Shown: positions 44,435-54,509, numbered from the stretch's first letter. The stretch: DNA of 64,000 bases from Streptomyces sp. 840.1 (GCF_003751445.1 NZ_RJUU01000001.1:3539001-3603000), one strand, 5' to 3'. The notes: a model not told the origin generated them from the letters alone. Program-made: numbers and translations.

Positions 44435-45165
44435 CGCGCACCTCCGGCAGTCTGGGCGGTCACGGCGCTGCGGGACTTCAGCAGGCTGCGCCCGCCGGTC
44501 TCCAGGCCGAGCCTGCGCTTGGCGGACCGCTCCAGCAGGTTCATCAGCAGGGTCAGCGCGTACGCCATCACGAAGTAGCAGACCAGCAACGTCAGATAGG
44601 CCGTGAGGGTCTCACCCGTGCGGCTGCGCAGTTTCTCCACGGCGGTCATCAGGTCGGCCGCCGAGATGAGCCACAGCAGCGGCGTGCACTTCAGCAGCTG
44701 GATCAGCAGGTTGGTGAAGGACGGGATCATCTGCACCCACGCCTGCGGCAGGATCACCTTGCGCATCCGGTGCAGCGGCGTCATGTTGAGCGCGACCGTC
44801 GCCTCGTACTGGGCGCGCGGCACGGAGTTGATCGCCCCGCGCACCACCTCGGCGCCGTACGCACCGTAGTTGAGGCCGAAGGCGAGGACGCCGCAGAGCA
44901 GCGGCGACAGGTCGTAGCCCGTCAGCGTCGGCATCGCGTAGTACAGCCAGAACAGCTGGACGTACAGCGAGGTGCCGCGGAAGAACTCCACGACCACGCG
45001 GGAGACGCCGCGCGACAGCAGCAGCCGGCTGATCGACATCAGTCCGAGGACGAACGACAGCAGCAGGGCCATCAGCGCGCCGAGGACCGTGGCCTCCAGC
45101 GTCACCCACAGGCCCGAGCGCAACTGTGGGAGGTCGTCCATGAAGGCGGAGAAGAAATCACTCAT
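44431..45165 (-). CDS. ehuC: Amino-acid/ectoine ABC permease (EhuC-like)
   Basis: A 244-residue permease, the partner of the one above: LRSGLWVTLEATVLGAL, FFRGTSLYVQLFWLYYA, GLNYGAYGAEVVRGAINSVPR and KVILPQAWVQMIPSFTN. Its start follows the binding-protein gene by 24 bases. Confidence 0.82.
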   Translation of the reverse strand: MSDFFSAFMDDLPQLRSGLWVTLEATVLGALMALLLSFVLGLMSISRLLLSRGVSRVVVEFFRGTSLYVQLFWLYYAMPTLTGYDLSPLLCGVLAFGLNYGAYGAEVVRGAINSVPRAQYEATVALNMTPLHRMRKVILPQAWVQMIPSFTNLLIQLLKCTPLLWLISAADLMTAVEKLRSRTGETLTAYLTLLVCYFVMAYALTLLMNLLERSAKRRLGLETGGRSLLKSRSAVTAQTAGGAR

Positions 45166-45189
45166 GCGGTGGGTTCCGTTCCGTCCCTG

Positions 45190-46092
45190 TCAGCCCTTGC
45201 ACAGATCGGCCGTCTTCAGCGTGGCCGGCGGCAGCTCGGAGGCCCCGAAGCCGTAGTCCCGCAGCAGCTCCACATAACGTGACCTGTCCGCGACGATCTT
45301 CTTCAGCTCGCGGTTGAAGGCGTCCCGCAGCTCCTCGTTGCCCTTGCGGAAGACCGCGCCGCCGGGGCTGTACTGCTTCTTCCCCTTGAGCTCCGGCAGG
45401 AAGGCGTCGGTGACCTCGGTGCCCGCGTTGGTCTTGGCGAGCCAGCGCAGCGAGATGCCGGTCAGCAGGAACGCGTCGACGCGGCCGCCCTTGACCGCGT
45501 CCGCGCCGTCCTGCGGCTTCTGCAGGGTCTTGATCCTGTCCTTGGATATGCCCGCGCCCTCGGCGTACGAGCCCTCGACCGCACCCGCCATCACGCCGAT
45601 GGTGATCCCGGCCGCCTTCGCGGAGGCCAGGTCGGTGATCTTCTTCGGGTTGCCCTTCTTCACCATCATCGCGGTCGGCGAGATGAACTCGGGCTCAGAG
45701 AACAGCGCGTTGGCGCAGCGCTCCGGGGTGATCGCCATGCCGGCGCTGACCACGTCGTACTTGCTGGCCTGCAGACCGGGGATCAGTCCGTCCCACTCGG
45801 AGAGGGTGGGCCGCAGCTCGTCGACGCCCAGGGCCTTGAAGATCTCCCGGTGCAGGGTGGGCGCCTCGCCCTTGAGCTCCTTGCCCTCCATGTAGCCGTA
45901 CGGGGCCTCGTCGGCGTACGCCACCCGGACGAAGCCCTGCTTGCGGAGCTTGTCGAGGGCTCCCTCGCCGTCCGCGGAGTCGGCGCCGGTCTTGCTGCAA
46001 GCGGTGAGCAGGCCGGGGACGACGAGCAGACCGCCCACGGCTGCCGATCGGTTGAGAAAGCCCCGGCGGGACAGGTTCGGGAAATCAGCCAT
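45190..46092 (-). CDS. ehuB: Ectoine/hydroxyectoine-type ABC binding protein (EhuB-like)
   Basis: A 300-residue exported receptor. The N-terminus has a twin-arginine motif (SRRGFLNRSA) and then a lipobox ending LLTAC (Cys32), so it is a Tat-routed lipoprotein. The type II binding fold begins VRVAYADEAPYGYMEG and contains GEAPTLHREIFKALG, VSAGMAITPERC, ISPTAMMVKKGN and LLTGISLRWLA. These features resemble EhuB. Ectoine as ligand is inferred: the ehu arrangement is complete but ectoine-degradation genes other than a EutA-like protein are not in the window. Confidence 0.82.
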   Translation of the reverse strand: MADFPNLSRRGFLNRSAAVGGLLVVPGLLTACSKTGADSADGEGALDKLRKQGFVRVAYADEAPYGYMEGKELKGEAPTLHREIFKALGVDELRPTLSEWDGLIPGLQASKYDVVSAGMAITPERCANALFSEPEFISPTAMMVKKGNPKKITDLASAKAAGITIGVMAGAVEGSYAEGAGISKDRIKTLQKPQDGADAVKGGRVDAFLLTGISLRWLAKTNAGTEVTDAFLPELKGKKQYSPGGAVFRKGNEELRDAFNRELKKIVADRSRYVELLRDYGFGASELPPATLKTADLCKG

Positions 46093-46347
46093 GGTTCGCA
46101 GTCTCCTGGAAGGTCGAACAGTCCGGACAGGGTGAACGCCTGCCCGCTCCCGTACGTCTATGCAGCGGGAGATCGCATGTAACCGAACGGTGGCCGGAGG
46201 GTGACCTTCCCGTGTCCGAAGTTGGGCGGAGCGCGACGAGATGTGCGCAGGGTGTACTTCCTTGTGGGATGCGGCGGATGACGGGGTGTTATCAGTAGAT
46301 GTCCGCAATGGGGTAATGAAGTCGGCATTGAACGGGTCGGGTTGGGG

Positions 46348-47307
46348 TCACTCGTCCAGATCCGTCCCCGGGATGTATCCGAGCCCCTTGTCCACGACGT
46401 TCGGCAACGGCTGCCCGGCGGCCCGCAGTTCATACATCGTGACGAACTGCTCGCCCAGCCGGTCCCGCCAGCCCAACGTGTCGCCGCTCATGTGGGGCGA
46501 CACGATCAGACCGGGCACGTCCCACAGCGGGCTCCGCGGGCCGAGCGGTTCCGTCGCGAAGACGTCGAGGGCCGCACCGGCGATCCACCGCTTGCGCAGC
46601 GCGTCCACCAGATCGGCCTCGACGACCATCGGGCCGCGCCCCACGTTGATGAACCGGGCCGACGGCTGCATCAGCCCGAAGAACCTGGTGTCGAACATCC
46701 CGTGTGTGCGGGGGGTCAGCGGGGCCGCGCAGATCACCCAGTCGGCCCGCGCCGCCAGCGGGTCCAGGTCCGCCGCCCCGTGGATCGTGCGCCGGGCCGT
46801 GCGGCCCACCAGCGCCACCTCGACGCCCAGGGCCATCAGCAGCCGGGTGATCGCCCGCCCGACAGGCCCTGCCCCCACGACCACGGCACGTGAACCCGCG
46901 ACCTGGACGCTCTCGCGGTGCCGCCACCGCCGCGCGCGCTGGAGCTCCAGGGTGGTGGGGAGGTCCTTCGCGAACGCCAGCACCAGCCCCGCCACGTATT
47001 CGGCGATCGGCTGCTCGAAGACGCCCCGCGCGTTGGTCACCACGGTGTCGCCGGCCACCAGCTCCGGGCAGAGCAGCCGGTCCACGCCCGCGCTCGCCGT
47101 GTGCACCCAGGCCGGTCGCGGTCCGTCACCCGGCCAGGCCTCCCGCACCGCGTCGGAGGTGAAGTCCCAGACCAGCAGGACATCGGCGTGGGGGAGCTGC
47201 GCGGCCAGTCCGGCCGCATCCACGTGCCGTACCCGGACCCGTCCGGCCAGCCGGCCGAGCCGGGGCGGTGGATCGGCGTCCAGTACGAGCAGGACGGGCT
47301 CCGGCAT
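46348..47307 (-). CDS. D-2-hydroxyacid dehydrogenase (NAD-dependent)
   Basis: A 319-residue enzyme with the split 2-hydroxyacid dehydrogenase fold. NAD-binding VVVGAGPVGRAI (Rossmann GxGxxG type) follows the hinge; catalytic Arg lies in INVGRGPMV, Glu near DVFATEPL and His in VSPHMSGD. It interconverts a 2-keto acid and a D-2-hydroxy acid; the substrate is unknown. It is in the same direction as the ehu-like operon and 255 bp upstream of the ehuB start. Confidence 0.87.
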   Translation of the reverse strand: MPEPVLLVLDADPPPRLGRLAGRVRVRHVDAAGLAAQLPHADVLLVWDFTSDAVREAWPGDGPRPAWVHTASAGVDRLLCPELVAGDTVVTNARGVFEQPIAEYVAGLVLAFAKDLPTTLELQRARRWRHRESVQVAGSRAVVVGAGPVGRAITRLLMALGVEVALVGRTARRTIHGAADLDPLAARADWVICAAPLTPRTHGMFDTRFFGLMQPSARFINVGRGPMVVEADLVDALRKRWIAGAALDVFATEPLGPRSPLWDVPGLIVSPHMSGDTLGWRDRLGEQFVTMYELRAAGQPLPNVVDKGLGYIPGTDLDE

Positions 47308-47513
47308 GGGGGACGGTTCCTCCCGCGTCGGCCGAGAGGCCCTGGGCGGGCTCCGTCCCCACGCTCGCAGCCGCCCCGGGCCCCGTCAACAGGTCGGGGC
47401 GATGACCGGGGCGGATGGGGGAATACTTGAACGGAGACGGGGGAGCTCCAGAAGACAGCCGGACGGCAGTCGGAAGGCAGCCGGACAGCAGCCGGCGCAC
47501 AGGAAGGGTGGAC

Positions 47514-48326
47514 ATGACGACCGTCGGATTCCTCTACCCGGGCCATTTCGCCGCGGACGACTTCCCGCGGATGGAAATCCTGCTCGACAGCACCATCAGA
47601 CTCGTCATCAACCACACCGAGTGCCCCGACGACGCCTACCGCGAGGACGCCCTGCGGGCCCTGGGCGCCCCCGAGAGGCTCGCGGCCGGCGCCGAGGAGC
47701 TGCAGCGCTCCGGGGTCGAGTCCGTCGTGTGGGCCTGCGACGCCGGCAGCTTCCTGTACGGCCCGCAGGGCGCCCGCGACCAGGCCGCGGGCGTGGCCCG
47801 CGCGCTGGGCGTCCCCGTCTCCAGCACCTCCATCGGCTACGCCCACGCGGTACGGAAGCTGGGCGCCGCCCGGGTCGCGGTGGCCGCGACGTACCCCGAG
47901 GAGATCGCCGCGCGCTTCACCGCGTTCCTGGAGGAGGAGGGCATCGAGGTCCTCGCCACCCACGCGGCCGGTGCCGCCACGGCCGCCGAGGCCGCGGAGT
48001 GGGGACCGGACCGGATCAGGGAGCTGGCCACCGCCGCAGACCGCCCGGACGCGGACGCGGTACTGCTTCCGGACACCGCCCTGCACACGGTCGGCCACCT
48101 CGCGGAACTGGAGGAGCTGCTCGGCAAGCCCGTCCTCACCGCGAACCAGGTCGCCGTCCGGGAGGCCCTGCGCCTCGCCGACCGCCCCGCCTGGGGCGCC
48201 CAGCTGGGCACGCTCTTCGCGGCCCGTGAGGCGCCGCCCGCCCCGGCCGAACCGCCGGCCCGGCGGGTCTGGGGGAGCGGCCGCTCGTACGCCCACGGCG
48301 GGGGCTCCGGCCGGACCCGGGAATAA
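47514..48326 (+). CDS. Maleate isomerase / Asp-Glu racemase family protein (EutA-like)
   Basis: A 270-residue protein of the maleate cis-trans isomerase/aryl-malonate decarboxylase family. The first catalytic Cys is in SVVWACDAGSF. At the second site, where the family has Cys-Thr, the sequence is LLPDTALHTV, so the second Cys is replaced by Asp. This resembles EutA-like proteins of ectoine catabolism more than active maleate isomerase. AGGAAGGG precedes ATG 47514. Divergent from the dehydrogenase at 46348, near the ehu-like importer. The final 30 residues are low-complexity. Confidence 0.75.
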   Translation: MTTVGFLYPGHFAADDFPRMEILLDSTIRLVINHTECPDDAYREDALRALGAPERLAAGAEELQRSGVESVVWACDAGSFLYGPQGARDQAAGVARALGVPVSSTSIGYAHAVRKLGAARVAVAATYPEEIAARFTAFLEEEGIEVLATHAAGAATAAEAAEWGPDRIRELATAADRPDADAVLLPDTALHTVGHLAELEELLGKPVLTANQVAVREALRLADRPAWGAQLGTLFAAREAPPAPAEPPARRVWGSGRSYAHGGGSGRTRE

Positions 48327-48432
48327 CGGCGGGCCCCCGGGCAGCCGGGTCCCGGAATAAACGGAGTCATCCTCCTGTTTTTCCTCTCCAGACGTACGAG
48401 GGATAGACGAGCACCATCGGAGAGGTCAGGAC

Positions 48433-49530
48433 GTGGACGAGATTCGAGGCGACGAGATCCGTGGCAAGGCGGAGGGAACGGCACCCGTTCCGCTCTCCGT
48501 GCTCGATCTGGTGACCGTGGGCCAGGGCGGCACCGCGAGCCAGGCCCTGCGCACCGGGGTCGAGATCGCGCAGCTCGCCGAGCGGCGCGGCTTCCACCGC
48601 TACTGGGTCGCGGAACACCACTCGATGCCCGGCGTCGCCTCCTCCTCACCGGCCGTGATCCTGGCCCACACCGCCGCCCACACCGAACGCATCCGGCTCG
48701 GCTCCGGCGGCGTCATGCTGCCCAACCACGCCCCGCTCGTCATCGCCGAGCAGTTCGGCACCCTGGAGGCCATGGCACCCGGCCGCGTCGACCTGGGCCT
48801 CGGCCGAGCCCCCGGCACCGACGGCGCCACCGCCGCCGCGCTGCGCCGCACGGAACGGCTCAACGAAGGCGCCGACGACTTCCCGCAGCAGTTGGCCGAG
48901 CTGACCCGCTTCCTGGACGACGACTTCCCCGACGGCCACCCCTACGCCCGCATCCACGCGGTCCCCGGCCCCGTCCAGGCCACCGCCGAGGGCGGCGTCC
49001 AGTCCCCGGGGCGCCCGCCCCTGTGGCTGCTCGGCTCCTCCGGCTTCAGCGCCCGGCTGGCCGGCATGCTCGGCCTGCCCTTCGCCTTCGCCCACCACTT
49101 CTCGGCCCAGAACACCATCCCGGCCCTGGAGCTGTACCGGGAGTCCTTCAGGCCGTCCGCGGTCCTGGACGCCCCGTACGCCCTGATCGGCGTCGCGGCC
49201 CTGGCCGCCGAGGACGAACGTGAGGCCCGCCGCCAGGTGCTGACCGGCGCCCTGTCGATGCTCCGGCTGCGCTCCGGCCGCCCCGGCCTTGTCCCGACGC
49301 CGGAGGAGGCGGAGGCGTACGCCTTCACCCCGATGGAGCGCGAGTTCGTCGACAGCTGGCTCGTCAACATCGTGCACGGCACCCCGGACGAGGTCCGCAC
49401 CGGCCTCGACGACCTGGCCAAGCGCACCGGCGCCGACGAGCTGATGATCACCGCCAACGCCCACGGCGGGGAGGCCCGGCTGCGCAGTTACGGGCTGATC
49501 GCGGACGCGTACGGGCTGCCGGGAGCCTGA
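48433..49530 (+). CDS. Luciferase-like flavin-dependent monooxygenase (LLM class)
   Basis: A 365-residue F420- or FMN-dependent enzyme of the bacterial luciferase fold: [63 protein letters not shown] in blocks, and [21 protein letters not shown]. The MsnO8-type alkane/luciferase-like oxidoreductases share this. GTG 48433 lies 106 bases after the previous stop. Substrate unknown. Confidence 0.85.
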   Translation: MDEIRGDEIRGKAEGTAPVPLSVLDLVTVGQGGTASQALRTGVEIAQLAERRGFHRYWVAEHHSMPGVASSSPAVILAHTAAHTERIRLGSGGVMLPNHAPLVIAEQFGTLEAMAPGRVDLGLGRAPGTDGATAAALRRTERLNEGADDFPQQLAELTRFLDDDFPDGHPYARIHAVPGPVQATAEGGVQSPGRPPLWLLGSSGFSARLAGMLGLPFAFAHHFSAQNTIPALELYRESFRPSAVLDAPYALIGVAALAAEDEREARRQVLTGALSMLRLRSGRPGLVPTPEEAEAYAFTPMEREFVDSWLVNIVHGTPDEVRTGLDDLAKRTGADELMITANAHGGEARLRSYGLIADAYGLPGA

Positions 49531-49547
49531 CCCGAGCCGCACCGGAA

Positions 49548-49598
49548 AAGCCGGTCCGGCCCCCTCTCGCGCCCGCGACGAGGGGGCCGGACCGGCTT
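49548..49598. terminator. Bidirectional terminator, 19-bp stem
   Basis: AAGCCGGTCCGGCCCCCTC (49548-49566) is perfectly complementary to 49580-49598; loop of 13. Lies between the convergent LLM and MFS genes. Confidence 0.85.
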
Positions 49599-49662
49599 CG
49601 GCGTGTCCGGGTCCGCAGTCGTACCCGGGCCCCGGTCCGGGCCCGTGTCCCGGGGCATCCGG

Positions 49663-51081
49663 TCAGCTCCGCGGCCCGCGGCGCAGGAAGACCGCCGCCA
49701 CCAGCACCCCGGCCAGCAGCGTGCCGCCCGCCACGAGCAGCGCCGCGTGCAGCCCGGCCAGCAGCGTGCTGCCCGAGCCGGCGACGGCGGCCAGCCCCGC
49801 GACACCGATGGCGCCCACGAACTGCGGCATCTGGGCCAGGCTGCCCGCCACGCCCTGCTCGTCGTCCCGCAGCCCCGAGGTCAGCGTCGAGATGAACGCG
49901 ACCACGGCGAGGACATGGCCGAATCCCATGAGTCCCGACGTGACCAGCAGCAGCGGAAGGCTGCCGTGGGCCGGCAGCAGGACCATCGCGCCCGTGCCCA
50001 CCGCCTGGACCAGCAGACCGGTCGCCATGGTGGCCGTCGTGCCCCGGGCCGCGATCACCCGGGAGGCCAGGGTGCCGGCCACCAGCGCGGCCACACCCTC
50101 GGCGAGGAAGCCGAAGCCGGTGGCTAGCGGCGACCAGCCGAGCACGTCCTGCATGTACAGGCTCAGCAGCAGCGTCGCGCCGCCGCACATCGAGAAGGTG
50201 ATCAGCCCGACCAGTGCGCTCCACTTGACCGTGCGGCGGCCCAGCAGCCCGAGCGGAACCAGCGGCGCGCTGTGCCGGGACTCCGTGACGAGGAAGGCCG
50301 CGAGCAGCACCACCGCACCGGTCAGTGCGGTCAGCGTCGGCGCACTCGTCCAGCCGGCGTCGGCGCCGGTCGAGATGGCGTACACCAGGGCGAACAGGCC
50401 TCCGCCGGAGAGCAGGGCGCCCGGCACGTCGAGACGGCCCGCGCGGCGGGTGTCGGCGGAGGCGGGGAGCACGGTCAGCGCGCCGACGAGGACGGCCGAG
50501 CCGATCAGCACCAGCAGCAGCATCGTCCAGCGCCAGTCGAGTCCGCTGGTGATGAGCCCGCCGCCGATGGTGCCGGTCACGAAACCGAGCGAGAGCAGTG
50601 CTCCGTTGATCCCCAGCGCCTTGGTGCGCTGCGGCCCTTCGGGGAACGAGGCGGTCATCAGGGCGAGCGCGGTCGGTCCGATCATCGCGGCGGCGATGCC
50701 CTGCCCGGCCCGTGCGGTGATCAGCAGCGCCGGACCGGTGGCGGCGGCGGCCAGCAGCGAGAGCGCGGTGAACAGCGCGGCGCCCAGGACGAAGAGCCTG
50801 CGCCGGCCGACCAGGTCGGAGAGCCGGCCGAAGAGCGGCAGCAGCCCGGCGGTGGGCAGCAGGCAGGCGGTGGCCACCCACTGCAGGTCGCCCGTGGAGG
50901 CGAAGCCGAGATCCCGCCCGATCTCCGGCAGCGCGACGGTGATGATCGAGTAGTCGAGGCCGGTCATGAACGTGGCCCCGCACAGGGTGATCAGGATCAG
51001 CAGTCCGCGCAGCCCGAGCGCGGCGGCCCCGGGGCCGCCGGACCGGGTGTCCTCGGACGGCGGTGAGGTGACGGTGGTCAT
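49663..51081 (-). CDS. MFS transporter (DHA2-like)
   Basis: A 472-residue exporter with 14 predicted helices: TLCGATFMTGLDYSIITVALPEIG is helix 1 with its Asp, GRLSDLVGRRRLFVLG is motif A and LLSLGFVTGTIGGGLITSG resembles motif C. It is divergent from a LysR regulator 207 bp away, which should control it. Substrate not determined; drug export is the default for this class. Confidence 0.85.
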   Translation of the reverse strand: MTTVTSPPSEDTRSGGPGAAALGLRGLLILITLCGATFMTGLDYSIITVALPEIGRDLGFASTGDLQWVATACLLPTAGLLPLFGRLSDLVGRRRLFVLGAALFTALSLLAAAATGPALLITARAGQGIAAAMIGPTALALMTASFPEGPQRTKALGINGALLSLGFVTGTIGGGLITSGLDWRWTMLLLVLIGSAVLVGALTVLPASADTRRAGRLDVPGALLSGGGLFALVYAISTGADAGWTSAPTLTALTGAVVLLAAFLVTESRHSAPLVPLGLLGRRTVKWSALVGLITFSMCGGATLLLSLYMQDVLGWSPLATGFGFLAEGVAALVAGTLASRVIAARGTTATMATGLLVQAVGTGAMVLLPAHGSLPLLLVTSGLMGFGHVLAVVAFISTLTSGLRDDEQGVAGSLAQMPQFVGAIGVAGLAAVAGSGSTLLAGLHAALLVAGGTLLAGVLVAAVFLRRGPRS

Positions 51082-51288
51082 CGGGAGCCTCTCAGCGGTT
51101 CGGAAGTCTGGTGCCGGCCGCCAGGTCGTGCCGTGCGTTGCCGGCCGCGTCGCCCGCCCCGAAGGCGCTGATCAGCCAGGTGCCCGGCGATCCGCTGCCA
51201 ACTTCCCGGTGCGGCGCGGTGGTTACGGATACGAGCTTCGGCCCGCACCGCCCGGCCGGTCCAATACCCGCTTCCATAACCTGGGGGC

Positions 51289-52194
51289 ATGGATGTCGAC
51301 ACCAGGCTGCTCCGCTACTTCGCCGTCGTCGCCGAGGAGGGTCATCTGACCCGGTCGGCCGAGCGGCTGTTCATCTCGCAGCCCGCCCTGACCAAGCAGA
51401 TCAAGCAGCTCGAAACGCTGCTCGGCGTCACGCTGTTCACCCGGTCCAGGGCCGGTATGGCACTCACCGATGCGGGGACGGCGCTCGCGGCTACGGTCCC
51501 GGCCGTGCTCGACTCCTGGGACTCCGCCCTCCGGACGGCCAAGGGCGCCGCCAGCCGCGCGGACCGGGTGCTGCGGGTCGGCTTCGTCGCCAGCGGGGCC
51601 AACGAGCTGACGCAGCGGATCATCGCGGACTTCGTCCGGCGGCGGCCGGGCTGGCGGGTCCAGCTGCACCAGACCCCCTGGGACGACCCGACGGCGGGTC
51701 TCGCGTCCGGGGACGCCGATGCCGCGCTGCTGCGGCTGCCGTTCCCCGGTGAGGAGGCGCTGGACGTCGAGGTGCTGATCACCGAGGACCGGTGGGTGGC
51801 CCTGCCCGCAGGGCACCGGCTGGCCGGTCAGGAGGTGATCGCGTTCGCGGACCTCTTCGACGAGCCGTTCGTCGCCACCCCGCAGGCCTCGGGCTGGTGG
51901 CGCGAGTACTGGCTGGCCTCGGACGAGCGGGGCGGCCGGCCGGTGACGGTCGGGGCGGTCGCGCACAACCCCGACGAGTGGCTGAACGCGATCGCCAACG
52001 GCGACGGCGTCAGCCTCACCCCGCAGGCCACGGCTCGCTTCTACCAGCGCCCCGACGTGGTCTACCGACCGGTCAGCGGGGTCAGCCCGTCCCGGGTGGG
52101 GGTCGCCTGGCCCCGTACGCCCGTGGTCCCCGCCGCGGTGCGGGACTTCGTGCGCAGCTGCCTGGAGCTGCGGCCGGACGTGGAAGGCGGCTGA
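51289..52194 (+). CDS. LysR-family transcriptional regulator
   Basis: The 301-residue protein has the LysR winged helix (RLLRYFAVVAEEGHLTRSAERLFISQPALTKQI in two blocks, about residues 5-40) and a periplasmic-binding-like effector domain (about 90-295). Its gene is divergent from the MFS exporter, the usual position for LysR autoregulation. ATACCCGCTTCCATA just before the start has the T-N11-A spacing of LysR sites. Confidence 0.87.
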   Translation: MDVDTRLLRYFAVVAEEGHLTRSAERLFISQPALTKQIKQLETLLGVTLFTRSRAGMALTDAGTALAATVPAVLDSWDSALRTAKGAASRADRVLRVGFVASGANELTQRIIADFVRRRPGWRVQLHQTPWDDPTAGLASGDADAALLRLPFPGEEALDVEVLITEDRWVALPAGHRLAGQEVIAFADLFDEPFVATPQASGWWREYWLASDERGGRPVTVGAVAHNPDEWLNAIANGDGVSLTPQATARFYQRPDVVYRPVSGVSPSRVGVAWPRTPVVPAAVRDFVRSCLELRPDVEGG

Positions 52195-52214
52195 GCGCCG
52201 GGACCACCGCCGGC

Positions 52215-54107
52215 TCAGGCCTCCAGCGCGCGGGCGCCCAGCAGTTCGGCGATGCGCTCCGGGGCGACCGCGCGCGAGTAGAGCCAGCCCTGCCCGGTGT
52301 CGCAGCCGATCCGGCGCAGCCGCTCCGCCTGGCCGGCCGTCTCCACACACTCCGCGGTGACGGTCAGGCCCAGCCGGTGCGCCAGCTGGACCATCGCTTC
52401 GACGATCGTCTCGTCGGCGGGGCTGGGATGCGTGCCGTCCTCGTACCGGAAGCCGCGCACGAAGGCGCCGTCCAGCTTCAGTACGGAGACCGGCAGGCGG
52501 CTCAGGTAGGCGAGGTTGGAGTAGCCGGTGCCGAAGTCGTCGATGGCGATGCGGACGCCCATGTCGCTGAGCGCCTGGAGGGACTGGAGCGGGCGGCCCG
52601 CCGAACCCATCACCGCGGACTCGGTCAGCTCCAGCTGCAGCAGCGCCGGGGCCAGGCCGGTCTCCGCGAGGATCTCCGCCACGTCGGTGACCAGGTCGGA
52701 GTCCCAGACCTGGCGGACCGCGACGTTGACGCTGATGAACAGCGGCGGCTCGGCCGGGTGGTCGAGCTGCCAGCGCCGGGCCTGACGGCACGCCGCCCGC
52801 AGCACCCAGCGGCCGAGCTGCACGATCGAGCCGTCCTCCTCCGCGATGGCGACGAACCGGTTGGGCGAGAGCATCCCGAACTGCGGGTGGTTCCAGCGCA
52901 CCAGCGCCTCCACCCCGCGCACGACCCCGTCGGCCATGCCGACCAGCGGCTGGTACTCGATGGTGAACTCGCCGCGCTCCACGGCGGGGCGGAGGTTGGA
53001 GGAGAGCGCTTGACGTGTCATCCGGTGCGCGTTGCGCTCCGGGTCGAAGAGGGTCCAGCGGGATTTGCCGTCCGCCTTGGCCCAGTACAGCGTCGTGTCG
53101 GCGGCCTGCATGAGACCGGTGGCCGAGGTGCCCGCCACGGGCCGCTCCACCACGCCGATCGACGCCGAGACGGAGAGCCGCTGCCCGGCCAGGTCGAAGG
53201 GCTTCTGGAGCGCGGCGAGCACGGTGCGGGCGAGCTCGGTCAGCTGCCGGGTGCCCGTGGACTCCTCGACCAGGATCGCGAACTCGTCGCCGCCCAGACG
53301 CGCCACCAGGGGGGCGCCGCTGGGGTGCGGGCCCTCCTGCTCGGCGCAGTCGGTGAGCCGGGCGGCGACGGCGGCGAGCAGCCGGTCCCCGGTCCGGTGC
53401 CCCAGGGTGTCGTTGACGGCCTTGAATCCGTCCAGGTCGAGGTAGCAGAGCCCGATCCGGCCGCGTCCGGGACGGGTGTCGTCCTGGAAGGGCGGGGTCT
53501 CCAGGACCGCCGAGAGCCGCTCGAAGAACAGGGTGCGGTTGGGCAGCCGGGTCACCGGGTCGTGCATCTGCAGGTGGCGCAGCCGCTTCTGCAGCTCGCG
53601 CCGGTCGCTGACGTCCGCGACCGAGAGCAGCACCTGGCCGGGCGCGGCGCCGGGCTCCGGCGTCTGCGCACCCGGCATCGGCACGACGGTGATCTCGGCC
53701 CACAGGGAGCGCCCGTCGGGGTGCTTGAGCCGGCGGGTGCAGCGGAAGCGGGAGCGCCTGCCGTGCAGCACCTCGCGGTAGGCGTGCCAGGTGCGGCCGT
53801 CCGCCGCGAGGTCGACCAGATCGGAGGCGGACTGGGCGGTGAGCGCGGGCCCGGCGATGCCGACCAGGGCGGCGAGGGCCTCGTTCGCGGTGACGATCAG
53901 GCCCTCGTGGTCGACGACGGCCATCGGGAGGGTGGCGGCGAGGAAGGCGGCCCGGTAGTCGTGCGGCCCGGACACCGCCGTCTCCCCGGCGCGCTCCGCC
54001 CCGGCCCCCTCGACGGGCCAAGAGTCATGACGCTCCGTGACCGGTGGTCGTGGGGAAGAGGCCGCTGTGCCTGCCGGGGGCCTCGCCCCATCGGAGGTTG
54101 CGCTCAC
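52215..54107 (-). CDS. cdgA: PAS-GGDEF-EAL cyclic-di-GMP turnover protein, CdgA-like
   Basis: A 630-residue cytosolic protein: PAS domain (about 50-165), GGDEF domain (about 180-345) with the intact GGDEF at residues 272-276 (VARLGGDEFAI), EAL domain (about 360-620) with Glu400-Ala-Leu in VEALVRWNHP and the loop DDFGTGYSN. Both motifs are intact, so it may make and cleave cyclic-di-GMP. The homologue in the equivalent S. coelicolor region, CdgA, affects development. GTG 54107 start; the 55 residues before the PAS domain are disordered. The symbol rests on architecture and locus, not on alignment. Confidence 0.8.
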   Translation of the reverse strand: MSATSDGARPPAGTAASSPRPPVTERHDSWPVEGAGAERAGETAVSGPHDYRAAFLAATLPMAVVDHEGLIVTANEALAALVGIAGPALTAQSASDLVDLAADGRTWHAYREVLHGRRSRFRCTRRLKHPDGRSLWAEITVVPMPGAQTPEPGAAPGQVLLSVADVSDRRELQKRLRHLQMHDPVTRLPNRTLFFERLSAVLETPPFQDDTRPGRGRIGLCYLDLDGFKAVNDTLGHRTGDRLLAAVAARLTDCAEQEGPHPSGAPLVARLGGDEFAILVEESTGTRQLTELARTVLAALQKPFDLAGQRLSVSASIGVVERPVAGTSATGLMQAADTTLYWAKADGKSRWTLFDPERNAHRMTRQALSSNLRPAVERGEFTIEYQPLVGMADGVVRGVEALVRWNHPQFGMLSPNRFVAIAEEDGSIVQLGRWVLRAACRQARRWQLDHPAEPPLFISVNVAVRQVWDSDLVTDVAEILAETGLAPALLQLELTESAVMGSAGRPLQSLQALSDMGVRIAIDDFGTGYSNLAYLSRLPVSVLKLDGAFVRGFRYEDGTHPSPADETIVEAMVQLAHRLGLTVTAECVETAGQAERLRRIGCDTGQGWLYSRAVAPERIAELLGARALEA

Positions 54108-54509
54108 CGTTCGCTCCCGCCATGCAGTTCTGTCCCGGACAGGTCTGGTCGGACTGGCCCGCCGCGTGGAGCGCCGTTGTCAGGGGCGGAAATCGCGGAG
54201 GAAAGCGAGGTGAAGCATAGAGGCTGGCGGCTCGGCCGTTCCAGCGCCCCGACCGTTCCGGAGTGCGCAACCGATATGCATGGGCCATTCGCGCGCAGAT
54301 CCGGTTTGCCCACACCTGATCGTTTCTGCGCGGCTCTGTTCTCTCCGGTTGTATCGGTGATCGATTGTGACTTTCCGTGAAGGGAGTACGTGGCCTGACC
54401 ACTGACCCGACTGGGGCAGCTCAACAGGACGTAACGCCCGAACCGCCACAGGGTGGTCGGGAGGGTGCTGAAGATCCCAGGCGTCCGCACCCCGCACCCG
54501 GAGGTAGAT
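54108..54509. other. Divergent promoter region between cdgA-like and M6 genes
   Basis: About 400 bases with no supported gene. TGACTTTCCGTGAAG (54367-54381) resembles the BldD box TNACNCWGNGTNAN with two mismatches; too weak to assign. The 54200-54380 part is richer in A+T than the flanks. Confidence 0.3.

Noticed and set aside
51223..54021. 932-codon minus-strand frame over the LysR and cdgA genes
   Set aside because: Antisense and out-of-frame shadow; the genuine GGDEF-EAL frame is 52215-54107.
54367..54381. BldD binding site
   Set aside because: Two mismatches at conserved positions; listed only as a weak similarity.
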